Below are positions 37,215 to 50,229 of a stretch of DNA of 64,000 bases, piece after piece. Under the pieces are notes generated by a model. It was not told where the DNA came from and did no database searches. It saw only the letters and a program-made list of their open reading frames with translations. The position numbers were made by a program, and so were the translations under genes. This DNA is from Pyxicephalus adspersus (lineage: Eukaryota; Chordata; Amphibia; Anura; Pyxicephalidae): positions 131,219,566 to 131,283,565 of the forward strand of contig NC_092860.1 in assembly GCF_032062135.1 (NCBI RefSeq), written 5' to 3'. The first letter of the stretch is position 1. Every line of letters starts with the position of its first letter.

Positions 37215-38450
37215 ACATAACAGGTAACCAGAGGTTTCTATAATAACATGTAGACCTTTAATTATTTTTGTTCATTTGCCTACAGCAATACTGTACATAC
37301 AGTGAATTAACTTCATCTATTTTTTTTTTTTGTTCAAACATTTTCTGGATGAATTTAAGCTAGATATATTTTAATAGCCACTTGATATAGAAATATTTTT
37401 GCTGCAAGCAAGCAACCCTAAATTGGTATATGAAAAAGAAAAAAAATGAACAAGTATTCCATTTACATAATCAGCCTATTTTATTTAAGCTTTGGGCAGC
37501 TGCTAGTCTAATGTTGGGAAAATATGACCTTCCACAGCCATCTTGTTGCTCTTAATAATCCCGCTTATTTGAGAATAAGATGGAATATTTTAAGGGTTAT
37601 CAACAGTGGTCCGAAGACTGCAATATGTCATTCACAACTATATTAGGAAGGCAGTATAATGCTCTAAAGACTAACAGTTTATTTTCAACAGACAGTTCTC
37701 TCTTTGAGACTTCATCTCCTTTCTTCCAATTACTGGCTGCCTACTTCATATATTCATAGGTTTAAGATTGGAAGGGCCTTTAGCAAAATCCCTGCCAAGA
37801 CGATGGCTACAACAGTACATGATAACCCTTTAGGCAAATAGGGGTGAAATAAGAATATTTTGTTTTAGATTAAATTTCCCTTGCCTACACAGCAGAACTT
37901 TCCCTGAGCCATGCAGAAGACCATGCTCTTTCTACAGCTCTCATTTGGCTGCAAGTAAATTACTTCAAGGGCTCTTCCTTTCCAGGCCATTCTGTCATTT
38001 GCTTGTTACGCTGCTCCAGTTTATACTTCTTTATGTATTTTTTGCTTTTAATATATTTTACTTAATAATATGTTTTTCAATTTTGAGTTCATTTAATTTA
38101 TGCTTTGCTGGCCCGCTTGTAATTATTGGTTGTCTGATTTTAGCCAAAAGAGAAATGTACAAAAAAATACATCTTTTCAAATTTTTTTCGGCATTTTATC
38201 AAGCAGTATGTGGCCATGTTTTACAGATATTTAAAAATACTTGTCCTAGTCTAGTAAAGAAGAAAGATACAAATACATTTAGGTTTAGAATAGTAGTGAA
38301 GTGAACCTTTGGACATTTTAAGGATCAATAACTGAAAAATATGTTTTTGGGGTTCCTGCAATCGGTTCTCTAATGCTGGCCTAGTGTCACCTAAAAACTG
38401 TGGGTGAGATATTACTCTAAAAGGCATATGTTTTATGGTTGCCAACGTAG
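37215..38450. other. Gene-free stretch
   Basis: The 119-codon open frame at 37945-38304 is Phe/Leu-rich, as expected by chance in T-rich DNA, and has no recognisable domain. Confidence 0.5.
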
Positions 38451-38526
38451 ATATATATATACATATATATAAATATATATTCTACAGTTTGTTATTATTA
38501 ATAATATTAATAATAATAATAACAAC
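38451..38526. repeat. (TA)n run followed by (ATT)n run
   Basis: TA-rich at 38451-38480, then ATT/AAT trinucleotides at 38491-38526. Confidence 0.9.
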
Positions 38527-38940
38527 ATGGGTCTGCTCACATTAAACTCCTTGATGTTTGTCTTTGTTTTTGGTTGGTAAAGCCCCCATTATAGTGATTG
38601 GACCAGTATTGGCTGTATTGTGTCCACAGGGGAGCCAAAATATTCTCTCAAATATGTCTTTCCTTACTCCCTTACACAAAGGGATTCCTTGTTTACGGAA
38701 AAAGATACATTTTTCAGTGTTTTCAGCTTAGCTTTCAAAAAGTTACAAGGACAATGCATGTCTGGTGTGATTACCAAAAGATTTATGTATTTGCTAAAAT
38801 ATATATTTAGCTTGAAAAATAAAAAACTAATGCATTCACCACATCAAGGACTGGTTAGTTGTAATATATTTTATATTTTTGTTCATAGGTTTATATATTC
38901 GTTCATGGAGGCATCTGCAAGCTGCAAGCTGTACCTGGGA
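38527..38940. other. Gene-free stretch
   Basis: No recognisable feature. Confidence 0.5.
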
Positions 38941-38999
38941 AGTAGGTTTGGGGTTAGGGTTAGCATTTGGGATTGGATTCTAGGGTTTGGAGGTTAGGG
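38941..38999 (+). repeat. Short degenerate telomere-like (TTAGGG) tract
   Basis: ggggttagggttagcatttg, then tctagggtttggaggttagg. Only about two perfect TTAGGG units occur within 60 bp of G/T-rich sequence. Confidence 0.5.
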
Positions 39000-39589
39000 A
39001 ATAGGAGGTGTCTTGCAATATAACTTATACTCAGGACAAGTAGAATCAAGTAGTATTTTTGCCTAATAGAAAAAAAAACTACCTTATTCTACCAAAATTC
39101 TACTTAAAACAGTCATGTTCTCCAGATAAACTCACTGCATGCGGTAGCTTTCTGTAATATGTGTTTTTGCCTTTGTAAGTCCCACAGGGGAACACATAAT
39201 GAACTGAGCAAATTCAAAAGTCATACTTAGGTCCCCATCTAAGTTAAATCAGGTTGCATCATATAAATACCATAGCTGTTTTTGAACATGCACTTGTACC
39301 ACTTTTGCAATAGGGGTTTACCCATCCCATCAGATAGCAATACCAGTATATGTAGGTAAAGCTAGGGTAAATTAATACAAACCCATCTGCATTCATGAAC
39401 ATAAAGGTGCACTATATTATTATGTTGTATAAAAATCCCTTACTTCTATTGCCAAGAGAATCAAGGTGTTACATTACAGAGAGGCAGTTATTAAAACAAT
39501 TTTAATACAATAAACTTCTATTTGACACCACAATTAAAAAATAATTTAAAATAAAAAAATATTTTGTGAAACAAATATCCATCAGTCGC
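39000..39589. other. Gene-free stretch
   Basis: No recognisable feature. Confidence 0.5.
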
Positions 39590-40340
39590 AGGTCTCCAAT
39601 GTCGTCCATTTCATCTTCAGCTGTCTAATCTACAACACCAGAAAAATATTCTGTTCTAAGCACGTTCTGTGATCAACAGATTGTAGCCGGTCATCAACAG
39701 TCTGCCGCTGAAGCTGACTATTTGCTGCCATGTCTGCTGGGTATACCAGTGTTCCTTTTCAGCAGATACAAGAATGCCCCTCCAGTGAAAGAGATAATTC
39801 TTTTGTGAAAATAATTTCCAGCAGTTCATTCTGGTGCTTAAATGAGTGTTTGTGTGTGTGTGAAGCACTTCATGGGAAGAGCTTTCGGCCTTTTTTAAAG
39901 CGCAATTTAAAATAATCCAGTAATCAATGTAATCATTGATAGAGTGTTTGCACTTACAGCAGTAATGAAACAGTATATAGCCACGGGGTAAGATCTATAA
40001 AAGTTGTGGCTGATTAATGCTGTGCCAGGCAGGCAGCAAGCTGTGGATTAGCTATGTTAACTTTTTTAAGTCATAAAAGCCGGTGCTGAACACTTGCCCC
40101 TTACAAGAAGGTATCTGAAAAAAGGCCGTACTATATTTTGTAATGATACACGGCACACACTGCCTCATTGTAATTCTACACATTTTCATAATTCAAAAAT
40201 AATGATGACCGGGAGACACTGCAGCTGTTTTTCCTTTTTTCGTTTTTCATCAGTAGATTTTTTCCTAATTTATTTTGGTTATGTTCAGCTCCATGAAATA
40301 GAAGTTTTAATAGATTTATTTATTACCAGGTTTAAATGAA
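39590..40340. other. Repeat-free unique sequence, candidate conserved non-coding block
   Basis: High complexity with no dispersed repeat. It includes gtaatcaatgtaatcattga (a near-palindromic homeodomain-type word) and ggctgattaatgctgtgcc. Conservation is only inferred. Confidence 0.3.
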
Positions 40341-40699
40341 ACCGTGAACTGCATGCTGTTAATGCTCCTTATCCAAAATATATATTGACAACACAGGAGA
40401 GATCATAATACATAAACTGCTGAATGGCTGGAACTGACTGCCAGCAAACATGCAGGAAATGCAACGATGCTAAGGGTGTACCCTGCAATAAGTGAGTTTT
40501 ACATACATTTTAAAATTCCCTTTTATTCATTTTTTTTTCTTTTTTCAGCACATCTAAGTGGACCTGTATTCTCCTAAAATGTGTCTGTGCTGTTCATTAT
40601 CTCTGTTTTTAATGCATGTCTGTACATGGTGGTTGTGTATTTAAACAGAGGGTGCAGCTAGTATCTATTGTAGGGTGCTGCCATCATCTTTCTTTTCTT
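40341..40699. other. Gene-free stretch
   Basis: No recognisable feature. Confidence 0.5.
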
Positions 40700-40942
40700 C
40701 CTGGATTCATCCTTCAGTTATCTTGATTGGCCAGAGTTATGATGTAACTCTTGCTCAGGCATGCAGGAGTTAATTTTTCCTAGCATGCATAGAGGAATTT
40801 GGGATTTCCAGGTTTGCTGACCAACCAACTCTCTGCAATTTAGTAAAATTTGACAGCTGGGCAGTGATCAGGCAGGTAAGAAGAACAGTTATTGCAGAAC
40901 ATACATCACCTGTTTCTTTCTGCAATAACCACCTACCTGATT
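40700..40942 (+). mobile_element. Family E dispersed repeat, longest copy
   Basis: Blocks in order: agttatcttgattggcc, gatgtaactcttgctcaggc, atgcaggagttaa, cagtgatcaggcaggtaaga, aacagttattgcag, tttctgcaataaccacctac. The second half matches the minus-strand copy at 10263-10378. No coding capacity seen. Confidence 0.65.
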
Positions 40943-42537
40943 AAGGGATTTTTAAAGAGGAAAGGAGAGAGGGAGAAAGTGTACAGAATAGCCAACTAGA
41001 AAATATTTTGTTTAAAATCATATAGACTTCTCTACTCTATCCCTGTAGTTAAAGCTTCCACCTCACCTCCAAATGCGCCATGGGAGGTATCCAGTAGAGC
41101 CACCCAGACTTCTCTAATCAAAGCAACACTTATTATTCTTTTTACTGGTACACAGAGTGCCTCCTGGATTGATACAGCTCCAATGCCCAAGGTCTTAGTA
41201 TCTGAATCTCCTGTCTGGGAAGGCCCAACTCTTGGTGCCCCAACTCTGTGTACCCCGAACACAATTCGAGGCCCAATCTCGAATGGACCAAATTCACAAA
41301 TTCCCTAAGCAGGCCCTGATTAGATCCCATGGTGGACCTCTGGGCAGACCCCAGGTTGCACAGCTCAAGACCCAGAAGGGATCACTACTCACTGCACACA
41401 TCCACCCTATTGAATATGACGCTCCCTCCACCGAATTGACCCCAGGTAATGCACCCACCTCACTTATCAATTTCCTCAATAACTGGCTGAGGCTGATAAT
41501 TAACTCTCATTTGAGATTGATTCCTTTTGTCAGGTACTAAGAATCTTCCCGGCAACAAAGAGAAAGTTCATTTTTGGGGAACATCTACCTGGCAGAGGGT
41601 ACCTACCACTGTAAATGTGATAACAGAATAAATGTTTATCACTCCAATAAAAATACCATTCTCTGCTATCCATGTACAGATTTATTTTCAGTGGTCATTG
41701 TACAGCAGTTGGAATATGTAGAGAAGCATGATGATCTCAGAAATCTGCATGTAAGTACAGGAACATTACATATTTCATAGAAATATCATATTATTTTTGC
41801 CTCAGGCACACATTGTATGATTCTAATGATAAAATTGAATTGGGGTCCGTATGTGTTCAGGGAGGTGGACTATTTAATGAGCCAATTGCATGTCCATTAG
41901 CTTGGAAATTCCTATTAACCTGTGTGAGCATTTTCTGGTAATTAAATTACATTCTATTGCTTTAGCTGGGTGTTTTTACACAATATTATTTACTTGTTTT
42001 TTTGCATTTAGGAGGACATTATGCAAAATAACTGAATACATTATATTTAGATTCTAGGGCATTTGCTACTGAGCTGAACAAAGATACTTCATAACAAATA
42101 CATAAATTTGCCTTTTCCTGCTAAACAATGAAGTATTGTTATAGTTTAATAGCCTTTGAATGGGTACATTATAAGGTTTGTGATTGTTATTTTGTCAGTC
42201 TGGAAAGAACAAGGCAGCTTAGCTGAGGGTAGCGATAGGATATTGACATGTTGATAGTTAAAGGGGAACATGGGGACACATTAGGAAGTGTGGTAACTTG
42301 TTACCCATTTATGTAGAAGTGAGTTCATAAAGTTTTCTGAACTGAAATTTAACTGAACTGTTTGGAACTGAACATCAAAGCTCAACTAATTGGACTTGTA
42401 GGGTCTTAAGGAGGACACCTTACCAATTCACTCCTGCTTTGAAAGAGCCAACACCTATTGTGCTGCCTTCCTTCTCTGATGAGAAAGAGAAAAAAGAGCA
42501 CCGGAATACTTTATTTATTATGATGACATTATGAATA
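40943..42537. other. Gene-free stretch with a proline-rich open frame
   Basis: Between about 41035 and 41540 the sequence is less AT-rich, and more than one frame stays open (for example 41232-41540, 102 codons, with LIRSHGGPLGRPQVAQLK). I recognise no family. It may be a fragment of an old mobile element, or chance. Confidence 0.3.
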
Positions 42538-43006
42538 CAGGTAGTCCCTGAGTTACATACGAGATAGGGACTGTAAGTTTGTTCTTAAGTTGAACTTGTA
42601 TGTGAGTCAGAACAGGTACATTATTTTAGTAAATGCAATTAGGACAGATGTTAGTCTCGATATAATATTAGGCAGCTTGGTGTCGGTTACTGTATAAAAT
42701 CCTCACTATGAGATTATCACAAACAAAACAAAGCAAAAAAAAAAATATTTGGAGCCTAGACATTCATTAACTTCTGGAGCAAGCTGTGCTTTGATATGCT
42801 AAAACAAACAATTGCAGAGTAACAAGTTACAAGAGGCTGCAGAAAGTGTTCAGTCACTCACAACCTCAGCTGTGTTTAGCAAAAGATTTTATCTGCGAGT
42901 CATGCAAACTATCCAGCCTCAGTCCTGCACACAAGCGAGCAGGGAAACCCTGTCCGTATCTAGGAGTTGTCCATATGTCGGATGTCCTTAACCCGGGGAC
43001 CACCTG
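42538..43006. mobile_element. Tigger/pogo-like non-autonomous DNA element, complete
   Basis: Left end caggtagtccctgagttaca, right end ccttaacccggggaccacct followed by g: inverted repeats of about 18 bp starting CAGGTRGTCC. TA lies directly outside both ends (42536-42537 and 43007-43008), the target site expected of Tc1/mariner-superfamily elements; the CAG start points to the pogo/Tigger branch. The 469-bp body has no transposase remnant. A second copy's right end forms positions 1-19. Confidence 0.75.
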
Positions 43007-45954
43007 TACACAGCATCATCAGCACATCATTATACCCATTTGAGCATACCTTTTAGGACCTAGTATGATGTAATCCAAATAAGCAAGATGGTAATAATTA
43101 GACCCTCTCATAAGTATGCCAGGGAACTCTCTGGATCTAATTCAGCAAATCTATCCAATCAGTTCATCTTCTGGCCTTTGGGCCATCGGGAGTTCTCTGC
43201 AATTAGATGACAGCAGTGTCACTACATCTGTTAGAAAACAACTTAAGTGGTAACATGGCACATGGCACTGAGGAGGGTAGGCCAAAAAAAAACTCTCCAT
43301 TAAGGCTTCTCTTTATGTGTCGTGCACCTAAGCACCTAAGTCTCAGACCCCAGACAGCAGTAGCAAGGGCCCTGACATGGGGCACAGTGTATGTGCTGTT
43401 TCACAATACAGCTTTATGCATTGACATACCTCCTAGACACAAACATTATGCCCACATGCTGATTTGGTATTATCCTCAGCCAGTTTAACTCTTCCAAAGA
43501 ATCTTTTTGTTTGTAAGATGGCTGACTGAAAACTGACTAACATGAGAAGAAAGGAGTGTCTAACTTAGATTGTACTAACTAGTCACAAACAGGAGGCGGG
43601 TAAGAGAGGAACATATTAAATACAAATAAACAATATAAGCCAGGCCGCTGTGGCAGCACAGTGTGGCAATGGGCAAATTGGGCCTACATGCAGCACAATC
43701 CCCATTTGTTGAACACATATTACAGTGAATGGCTGACTGCTGCCTGTATATGCTAACAATAGCTCGTTTCAAAGTATTGTTAGTTTTGTAGCTTGATTCT
43801 TTCCCAGTATGGATCCAGGAACAATGACTGAACTGGTCCAAAAATTAAGGGATATGTATGTAATCTAAACACCATTGAAGTCTATATCCACTAACTTTTC
43901 AAGTTAAATGCAATCCCCATTAATATAGTATCAGTTGGAAAGTTGGATGCCATAGTTCAAAATGTAATCCATGTAACACAACCTATTGACTTGTATTGGG
44001 TGAAATTTGTAGTAGAGCTGAATTCAAATAGCAACGGTAGGTCAGGAATTGTCTTTTTTTCTGACACTGTATTATCAAGTCAGTGCTGTTTGTTTAGAGG
44101 AACATATTACTTTTGGGGATGAGCAGAAATGCTGAATTGAACTCATGGAAATTGCTTATTTATATGGAAACGAGGTAATTCTGTCAGAATACATAGGGGT
44201 TAATATGCAAGACAGAAATTGTCTTTTTTTGGGCTAAAAGGCAAACAAAGGCATAGGGTGACAAGCACTGTTATGGGGGACTCATAACTATACAATATTA
44301 TATGCATTTTCCAAGCCATTCATTGGAAGGGGGTCTATTTGTGCAGCTTTGAGAACATTAAAAATATAGTTCTTTAAAAACCATAATTGGGGGATACTTT
44401 TAACCTGTATGTTGTGTTTTTTTTCTTTTCTGTGTGGAGTTTGCCATAAACTTCAACTACTGTAGGGGATTTTAAAATGTTTGGGAAACCTGGGTAGTCT
44501 TATTGATCAAATTTGGTCACAATAGGAGTTCAACAGCATTGTTGGTCATTGGGCCATCTCCACTGTTTATTGGATTTACTTTGCTGGATGACATAATTTA
44601 AATTTGATCTATTTCTGGGGACAAAATACATTTTATTTAAAAAAAATCCACCAGTATGTATTCAAATTTAAATAAAGGACCTTTTCTTTGTGCCTGTGTT
44701 TTTAATTGTATTTTTGTGGGATTGGGTAAGGGGTACTATTGTATCCCTGTACTTATTTACCTGGGAAGGGTATATTTCTAAACACTTCTTTATTAAATTA
44801 GGCTTCCAGATTCTACCATAAGCCCACCAACAAACCCTTACATTGTTTTGCAGGAGTGCTTGTGGGAAATAGGCTCTGTCTCTCAAGACTGGTGTCCTGC
44901 CAATGTTGAGGGGGCTTATAGTAGAACCTGGTACCCCCCATCACCCAGGGGATAAAAGTACACGGGTACATATATACCTTCTAATAACCTCTGTATTACC
45001 TTAAATATTCTTACAAGGTATAGTACAGAAGATAGAATATTCGCGTCTTTATAAAAATATGTTATAAAACAAATGCTTTTGGAAATATAAGTTAATATAT
45101 ATATATTTATACATACATTTTTATAACATTAATATATACATGTAAATATATCTTAAATTATGACGTTTATTCATGTCCCCAGAGGTAAGTCCACATCAAT
45201 CACATTTTCCAGTGATGTAAATCCATGTCAATCACAATGACCTGGTGACCAATGATGTTTACAGCCCTTAGATTAGTTTGATGCATTTCCGCAGAATTAC
45301 CCACATAGCGTAATTAAAAGGCACCTTCCATGCCAGCATGAATACATACTTTCTGCTGCAGTACTGTTCCTATATAAATGTGATGCTCATTCCTAATTAC
45401 TATAATTTAATTCTCTATAGGCCTATAAGTATCAAACCACATTGGTGTTAGATCCATAATAAACCCCATATTTAGTTGTGGTGTACTGATTTCAATCATT
45501 GCTTTTTAATTTCAGTACGGCCTGGGCTATTATCCTTTCCCCTTGAACCACCTCATCACCATGCCCCAATCTCAAAGGAACATATGCATGAAAAGTGTGC
45601 TAAGTATAACATTTTTCCTGCCCATAGCAATCAATTAGTTGCTAGCTGTATAAAAGGAACTCTGGTTTTGTAGTCAACATGGAATGTTGTGTGTAGCATT
45701 GTTTTTGTACATAACACCTCCCATATAATACCGTATTCTGCATCAGTCAGGATTTATAAAGGAACTCTATTTTTGAGATCTTGTCCTTGGGTCCCTGAGT
45801 TTGCTCATCTGTTTTAACTATTATGAAGTAGACATGCTCTAATTTATTAGATTTTTTTATTAATTTTGTACTTACAGAGAATTAATCAAAGGATTATGAA
45901 ACACAAAACATTGTGTAGGAACAGCAAAACAATCAAATAGGCTGGTACAACGTG
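43007..45954. other. Gene-free stretch
   Basis: About 2.9 kb without recognisable exons or elements. The open frames near 43203-43488 overlap on opposite strands and have no domain. Confidence 0.45.
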
Positions 45955-46225
45955 AGGAATGATGGCGCGGCTCACTGTTGGTCAGTGTACGATGATGGCT
46001 ATCTTGGCTTAGCTGGTTGCCAGGAATGAGTTTTGCTATTTTGGCCTGACCAATCAAGATGACTCAATACCTTAACCTGGAAAAGAAGTTGGTGAAGACA
46101 CTGTCACCCAAAACTGAGTGAGGGGAGCTGAGTGCACTAAAACATTGTGAATAGGCTTGTAAGTTTATTTTTTTGCCTGTTAATTGCCTTCTGCAATCAA
46201 GAACCCGTCTGCTTGCAATTTTTGT
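45955..46225 (+). mobile_element. Family E-like dispersed repeat, diverged
   Basis: Contains gatggctatcttggctt, gaccaatcaagatgactc, gagctgagtgcac and ccttctgcaatcaagaaccc, parallel to the 31.2 and 40.7 kb copies but with weak similarity. Confidence 0.35.
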
Positions 46226-48199
46226 TTATTTATTTATTTTTTCACTTTAGTTTGATCTTACCCCTATTTCTTGTCTATAATTGTGAAATAAATGTAAATA
46301 CAAGTACATGAGTTTGACTCTCACCCAACAAACATACAACGCTCTGTCCTTAACTCCATCTCTGCTCAGACAAATCACCCTATTGCATGGCAGATTCAAT
46401 TTATTACCTGATCATTTGAAGGTTGGGGATATACACCAAAAGCATTTTTTTTTTCAAATTTTGCCAAACAACCACCATAGGTCACTTTATAACTAACTTG
46501 GAAGAGTAAACATGCATGGATAAAAAAAAAGGGCCATTAATTGAGTGTGCACTCGAGTGAGGTTTAAATATGTTATTTATGGCTAACTTTCTGTTGGGAA
46601 GTTTATATAAACAGAACCTATAAATTGGGAAGCAGGTCCAAAATACATTAAATAGATCTGCTGATATGCACATAACACATTCTACCATTGCATTGGTTGT
46701 CATTATTATACTTCTGTCTTTTCACAGTCTTTGTGTTATGTCTTTGATGTAGGCGAAGCTGTGCTATATGGATGGATACTTTCCATATAGTGAAGGTCAC
46801 GTAATGTGATGATGTCACCAACATGTGGGCCTAAAATAGCATGGAGTGATGGATGACTAGAGTCATGTGACACACTAGAAGTCAGGGTGATTGATAGCCA
46901 AGTGCATATTGCAGGGAGAATCTTCCTACTGATAAACTGAAAGGACCTAAACTAACTTCTTTTCTGTATATAAATATAATAAAATGTAGTTGTATGTGAT
47001 GATATATGTGCATAGCTTCTACCTAAAGTTTGTTCTGTAATGATGAAAATTGGGCAGCTAAACAATTGACTACATATTTGTGCATGTGTGTCCTAACTTC
47101 TGAAACATAACACCCTGGTCAGAAACTGTAGAGGACACAGACCATTTTTCTCTATTATAGTCAAAACTATATAGTCTTACCAAGGTTTTAATTGGACGAG
47201 GAGTGAATAAAAGTTCACTGCCTATTCCTGTACCCTGTCATCCAATCAGTAAACTTTATATTTTAGAGGCATAGCTTGTGTGGTGCAGCAAAGTCTAAAC
47301 TATGTTGTAATTAATAGAAAAACATTTTATTTTCACTGTAGTTAAAAGCTAAACTAAACTCACCTCTTCTCGCTCTATAGCTTGCAACAGCATCTTCACC
47401 TGCTTTTCCTCTGTGCTTGGACCATCGCCCATCTTTGGCTAAGCCTAAATGATGCAACTCCGGCAAAGTTTGCAGCTTGTTCCTTCTGCAACTAAGAGCT
47501 GCCTAATAATTTTTATTTTTAAAGTTTATTTCTGTTTTAACTACTTTTTTTTATATAACTCCTGATGCTCGACATTAGTGAAATATGAAATATGTTCAAT
47601 CCTACTCAAATGTTAGTTGACTGGCTGTCATGTTGACACTCTGACTTACTTTGATTTAAATTGTAGACTCAGGATAAAGCATCAAAATAGAGTTTTCAGA
47701 AACATTACAGAATCTCTGATTCTGTTTAGTTTTCTTAGGTCTGGGACTCAAGCACAGAATCAAAATACCAACCAGACAAAGGCATTTTCAGAATAAGTGT
47801 AGCAGACCCAGCCCAGTATTTCTTTGATTGATGATTAGTTTAACAATCATGTCTCTGTATGTGTGCTTCTATAGTTTTAGTGATTAAGGTTTTAATAGTA
47901 TATATTATTACATTAGGTATGTAATGTAAACTGGTTAATCGAATCCAATGATTTACTTTTTCTGATGGGGATAATAGCTTTGTAGGGGTTAAAACAAGGG
48001 TGGTTGTGTGGTTCATTGTACAGTTGCTGATTACTTTTACAGGACTTGCCATGCCCCTTTAGGACCCTTACCCTGTAGTTGGTGGGCTCCACCACTGTTT
48101 CTTCAAGCCTGAGACCACAAGTCAACCAATCCCCATATGTTTTCTGAATGTGTGAACACAAAATAATAGGTTGGTATTTTTTATGTTCTGAAAATAAAA
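46226..48199. other. Gene-free stretch
   Basis: AT-rich, with no supported feature. The 104-codon frame at 47913-48227 (minus) has no domain. Confidence 0.45.
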
Positions 48200-48720
48200 G
48201 AGAAAGGAAATCTTTAAAAGCTCCCAAAGTGGAATATTTTGCCTGAGGCTGGGCTGCTAAGTGGTAGTTTTGTGATCATTCACATTGAATTGTACCACCA
48301 GCCTGCAAAAGTTGCACTTTTTTTTAGTAAGATGCCATCTGCCTACTTTGCACTTTCATTTGTTCTAATGCATATCTCCATTGCTGGGTTTTCCGCTGAA
48401 ATATATCTCCTTCAAATATGGCAACTGTAATGGAATAATTTGTTGCATAAATGAAATTGTTCTCGCTCATCTCTCCTCACTTTGCATACTGTCATCCAGC
48501 TGTCTACCTGCACCGCGGAGCAGCAGCTCTCCGTTCTGGATCATTAGACACAGCCAAAGCCTGCACAGACCACAATGAAATCCACTCAAGACTTTCACTT
48601 TCTTTTACTTGTACCAGTTGGGTCTCTGGAGTAGACACCTGCTCCTATCTATTTCTCATACAGGCGCCCCATAATCCTTTGTTTTGATTACACGCTGGCT
48701 CAGAAAGAAAAAGATGTTAA
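48200..48720. other. Repeat-free unique sequence, candidate conserved non-coding block
   Basis: High complexity and repeat-free, with a GC-richer core (acctgcaccgcggagcagca). Three frames stay open for 60-80 codons, but none resembles a known protein and no consistent splice sites bound them. Confidence 0.3.
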
Positions 48721-49061
48721 ATAATTTAACATTTTGCCTTTAATAAACAACCCTATGATTTTACAGGAAAAGAAAATTAAAACAACTCATATATGATTCT
48801 CTTTCTTAAACCTAACAAAGAGAAAAATTTGTGAATGGTTGTCGCTGTGCAGGGAATATTGTATTTGGGAAAAGGCAGAACCTAGTTTATCTACAAAGGG
48901 AACTTGTAGTGCTTTTTTTATTATGTATAATATACAGAATTAGGAAGTAATGCTTGCAGCCTGGAAACACTTATACTACAAAAGTAAAGACAGAGGGACA
49001 GTCAGCTGCACAAGATGATACAAGAAATATGCTGTCCTCTAACTCATTTTAAACTTATTAA
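48721..49061. other. Gene-free stretch
   Basis: No recognisable feature. Confidence 0.5.
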
Positions 49062-49224
49062 TTAACCTCCCTAACGCTTCATTTCTTTCCGGTTTTATAT
49101 GTCTAAAAGCGCTACATTGTTTTTCATGAAAATTTATTTTACAGTATAATACAATAGTATTATTAAAGTTTGAAACACAAAATTATGTGAAAATAATAAA
49201 TTAAATAAATCAAAAAAAAAAAAA

Positions 49225-49306
<82 letters not shown>

Positions 49307-49701
49307 TTTATTTATCATTTTTTGACATTAAAAAATATATATACTGTAAAATAAATGTTCTTGAAAACAAAATACCACTTTTACGCATTTCAATCCAATG
49401 TTTTGCATTTAATACAGTTATTTTGTATTCAATGCAATACAAATAAATTTTGAATTTCCCGCCCTGCCCCGCTGTGAACGTATACACGCACCGACGTCAC
49501 CGGGAACTCCCCTGGTGACTCATCGTGTGCAGAAGACGCCGGAGGAAGAAGAAGGAAGGCAGATATCGCAGCGATGAACAATGCAGGACGCTGGCTTATC
49601 AGGTAAGCAATGTATTCACTAACCTTCTTATAGGTTTACCTACCCCGAGTGTGACTCAGGGTTACTGCTTTCAGCAACTTTTTACCACTAGGAAGGTTGA
49701 A
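49062..49701. mobile_element. 640-bp DNA element with a large A/TA tract inside (family H)
   Basis: Starts ttaacctccctaacg and ends cactaggaaggttga, degenerate inverted repeats of each other. The left part (cggttttatatgtctaaaag, tttcatgaaaatttatttta) and the right part (cccgagtgtgactcagggtt) are wording I recognise from a dispersed frog repeat. The body holds an A-run of about 60 bases (49212-49272), a (TA)n run (49272-49301) and a GC-rich segment (49460-49560). No transposase remnant. Confidence 0.6.
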
Positions 49702-49865
49702 AAAAATAGTTACCTGCAAAGTTGTTTATTGCAGAAGGGACAGGCTAGGTCCACAGCCTGCATTAAATCAAACTTAGCTGCCTGTTCACAATCTCTTTTT
49801 TTAATGTGCAATGTATGATCCCTGCATAGCTGGCTGCAGGGAATTGAGTGAATTCTTGTGCATAT

Positions 49866-49906
49866 GCTTGAGAGTTACATCATTCCAACGTAGCTAATCA
49901 AGATGG
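49866..49906 (-). mobile_element. Short family E-like fragment
   Basis: gagttacatcattcc then gctaatcaagatggcc is the reverse complement of the family E words atcttgattggcc and gatgtaactc. It abuts family A copy 7. Confidence 0.4.
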
Positions 49907-50103
49907 CCAAAGAGAGGATACATTTTCATCAGTGAAGCTGGGTGATGCAGCAAACCTGGAATGGATTTATTCAAAGCCATTTGTTATTTACTATCAAATG
50001 GTTTGAATCCTGTACCAGATCAATTCCAGGTTTGCTGGATCACCCAGCTTCCTGATGAAAGTGTATCCCCTCCAGCCCTGAGGAGCTTTAATAAATCAGG
50101 CCC
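49907..50103 (+). mobile_element. Family A palindromic MITE, copy 7 (left end missing, subtype 1)
   Basis: Starts inside the left arm (gagaggatacattttcatca) and has a complete right end (gaggagctttaataaatcag, gccc). The loop atcaaatggtttgaatcctg gives the plus orientation. Confidence 0.9.
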
Positions 50104-50229
50104 ATAGAGTGAACAACCAGATAATGTTATCCAGAAAACATTGCGGCTGCGATGACAGCTGAAGGAAGACATTGCAGCTTGCTTTATTTGCAAAATGGCT
50201 AAAAACTTTTATAATATGGATTTTAACTG

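Noticed and set aside
37945..38304. 119-codon open frame on the plus strand
   Set aside because: Phe/Leu/Ile-rich composition expected from T-rich DNA, no recognisable domain, and no splice or start context.
41232..41540. 102-codon frame that could be a retroelement gag remnant
   Set aside because: No zinc knuckle or other gag signature, and no neighbouring pol similarity.
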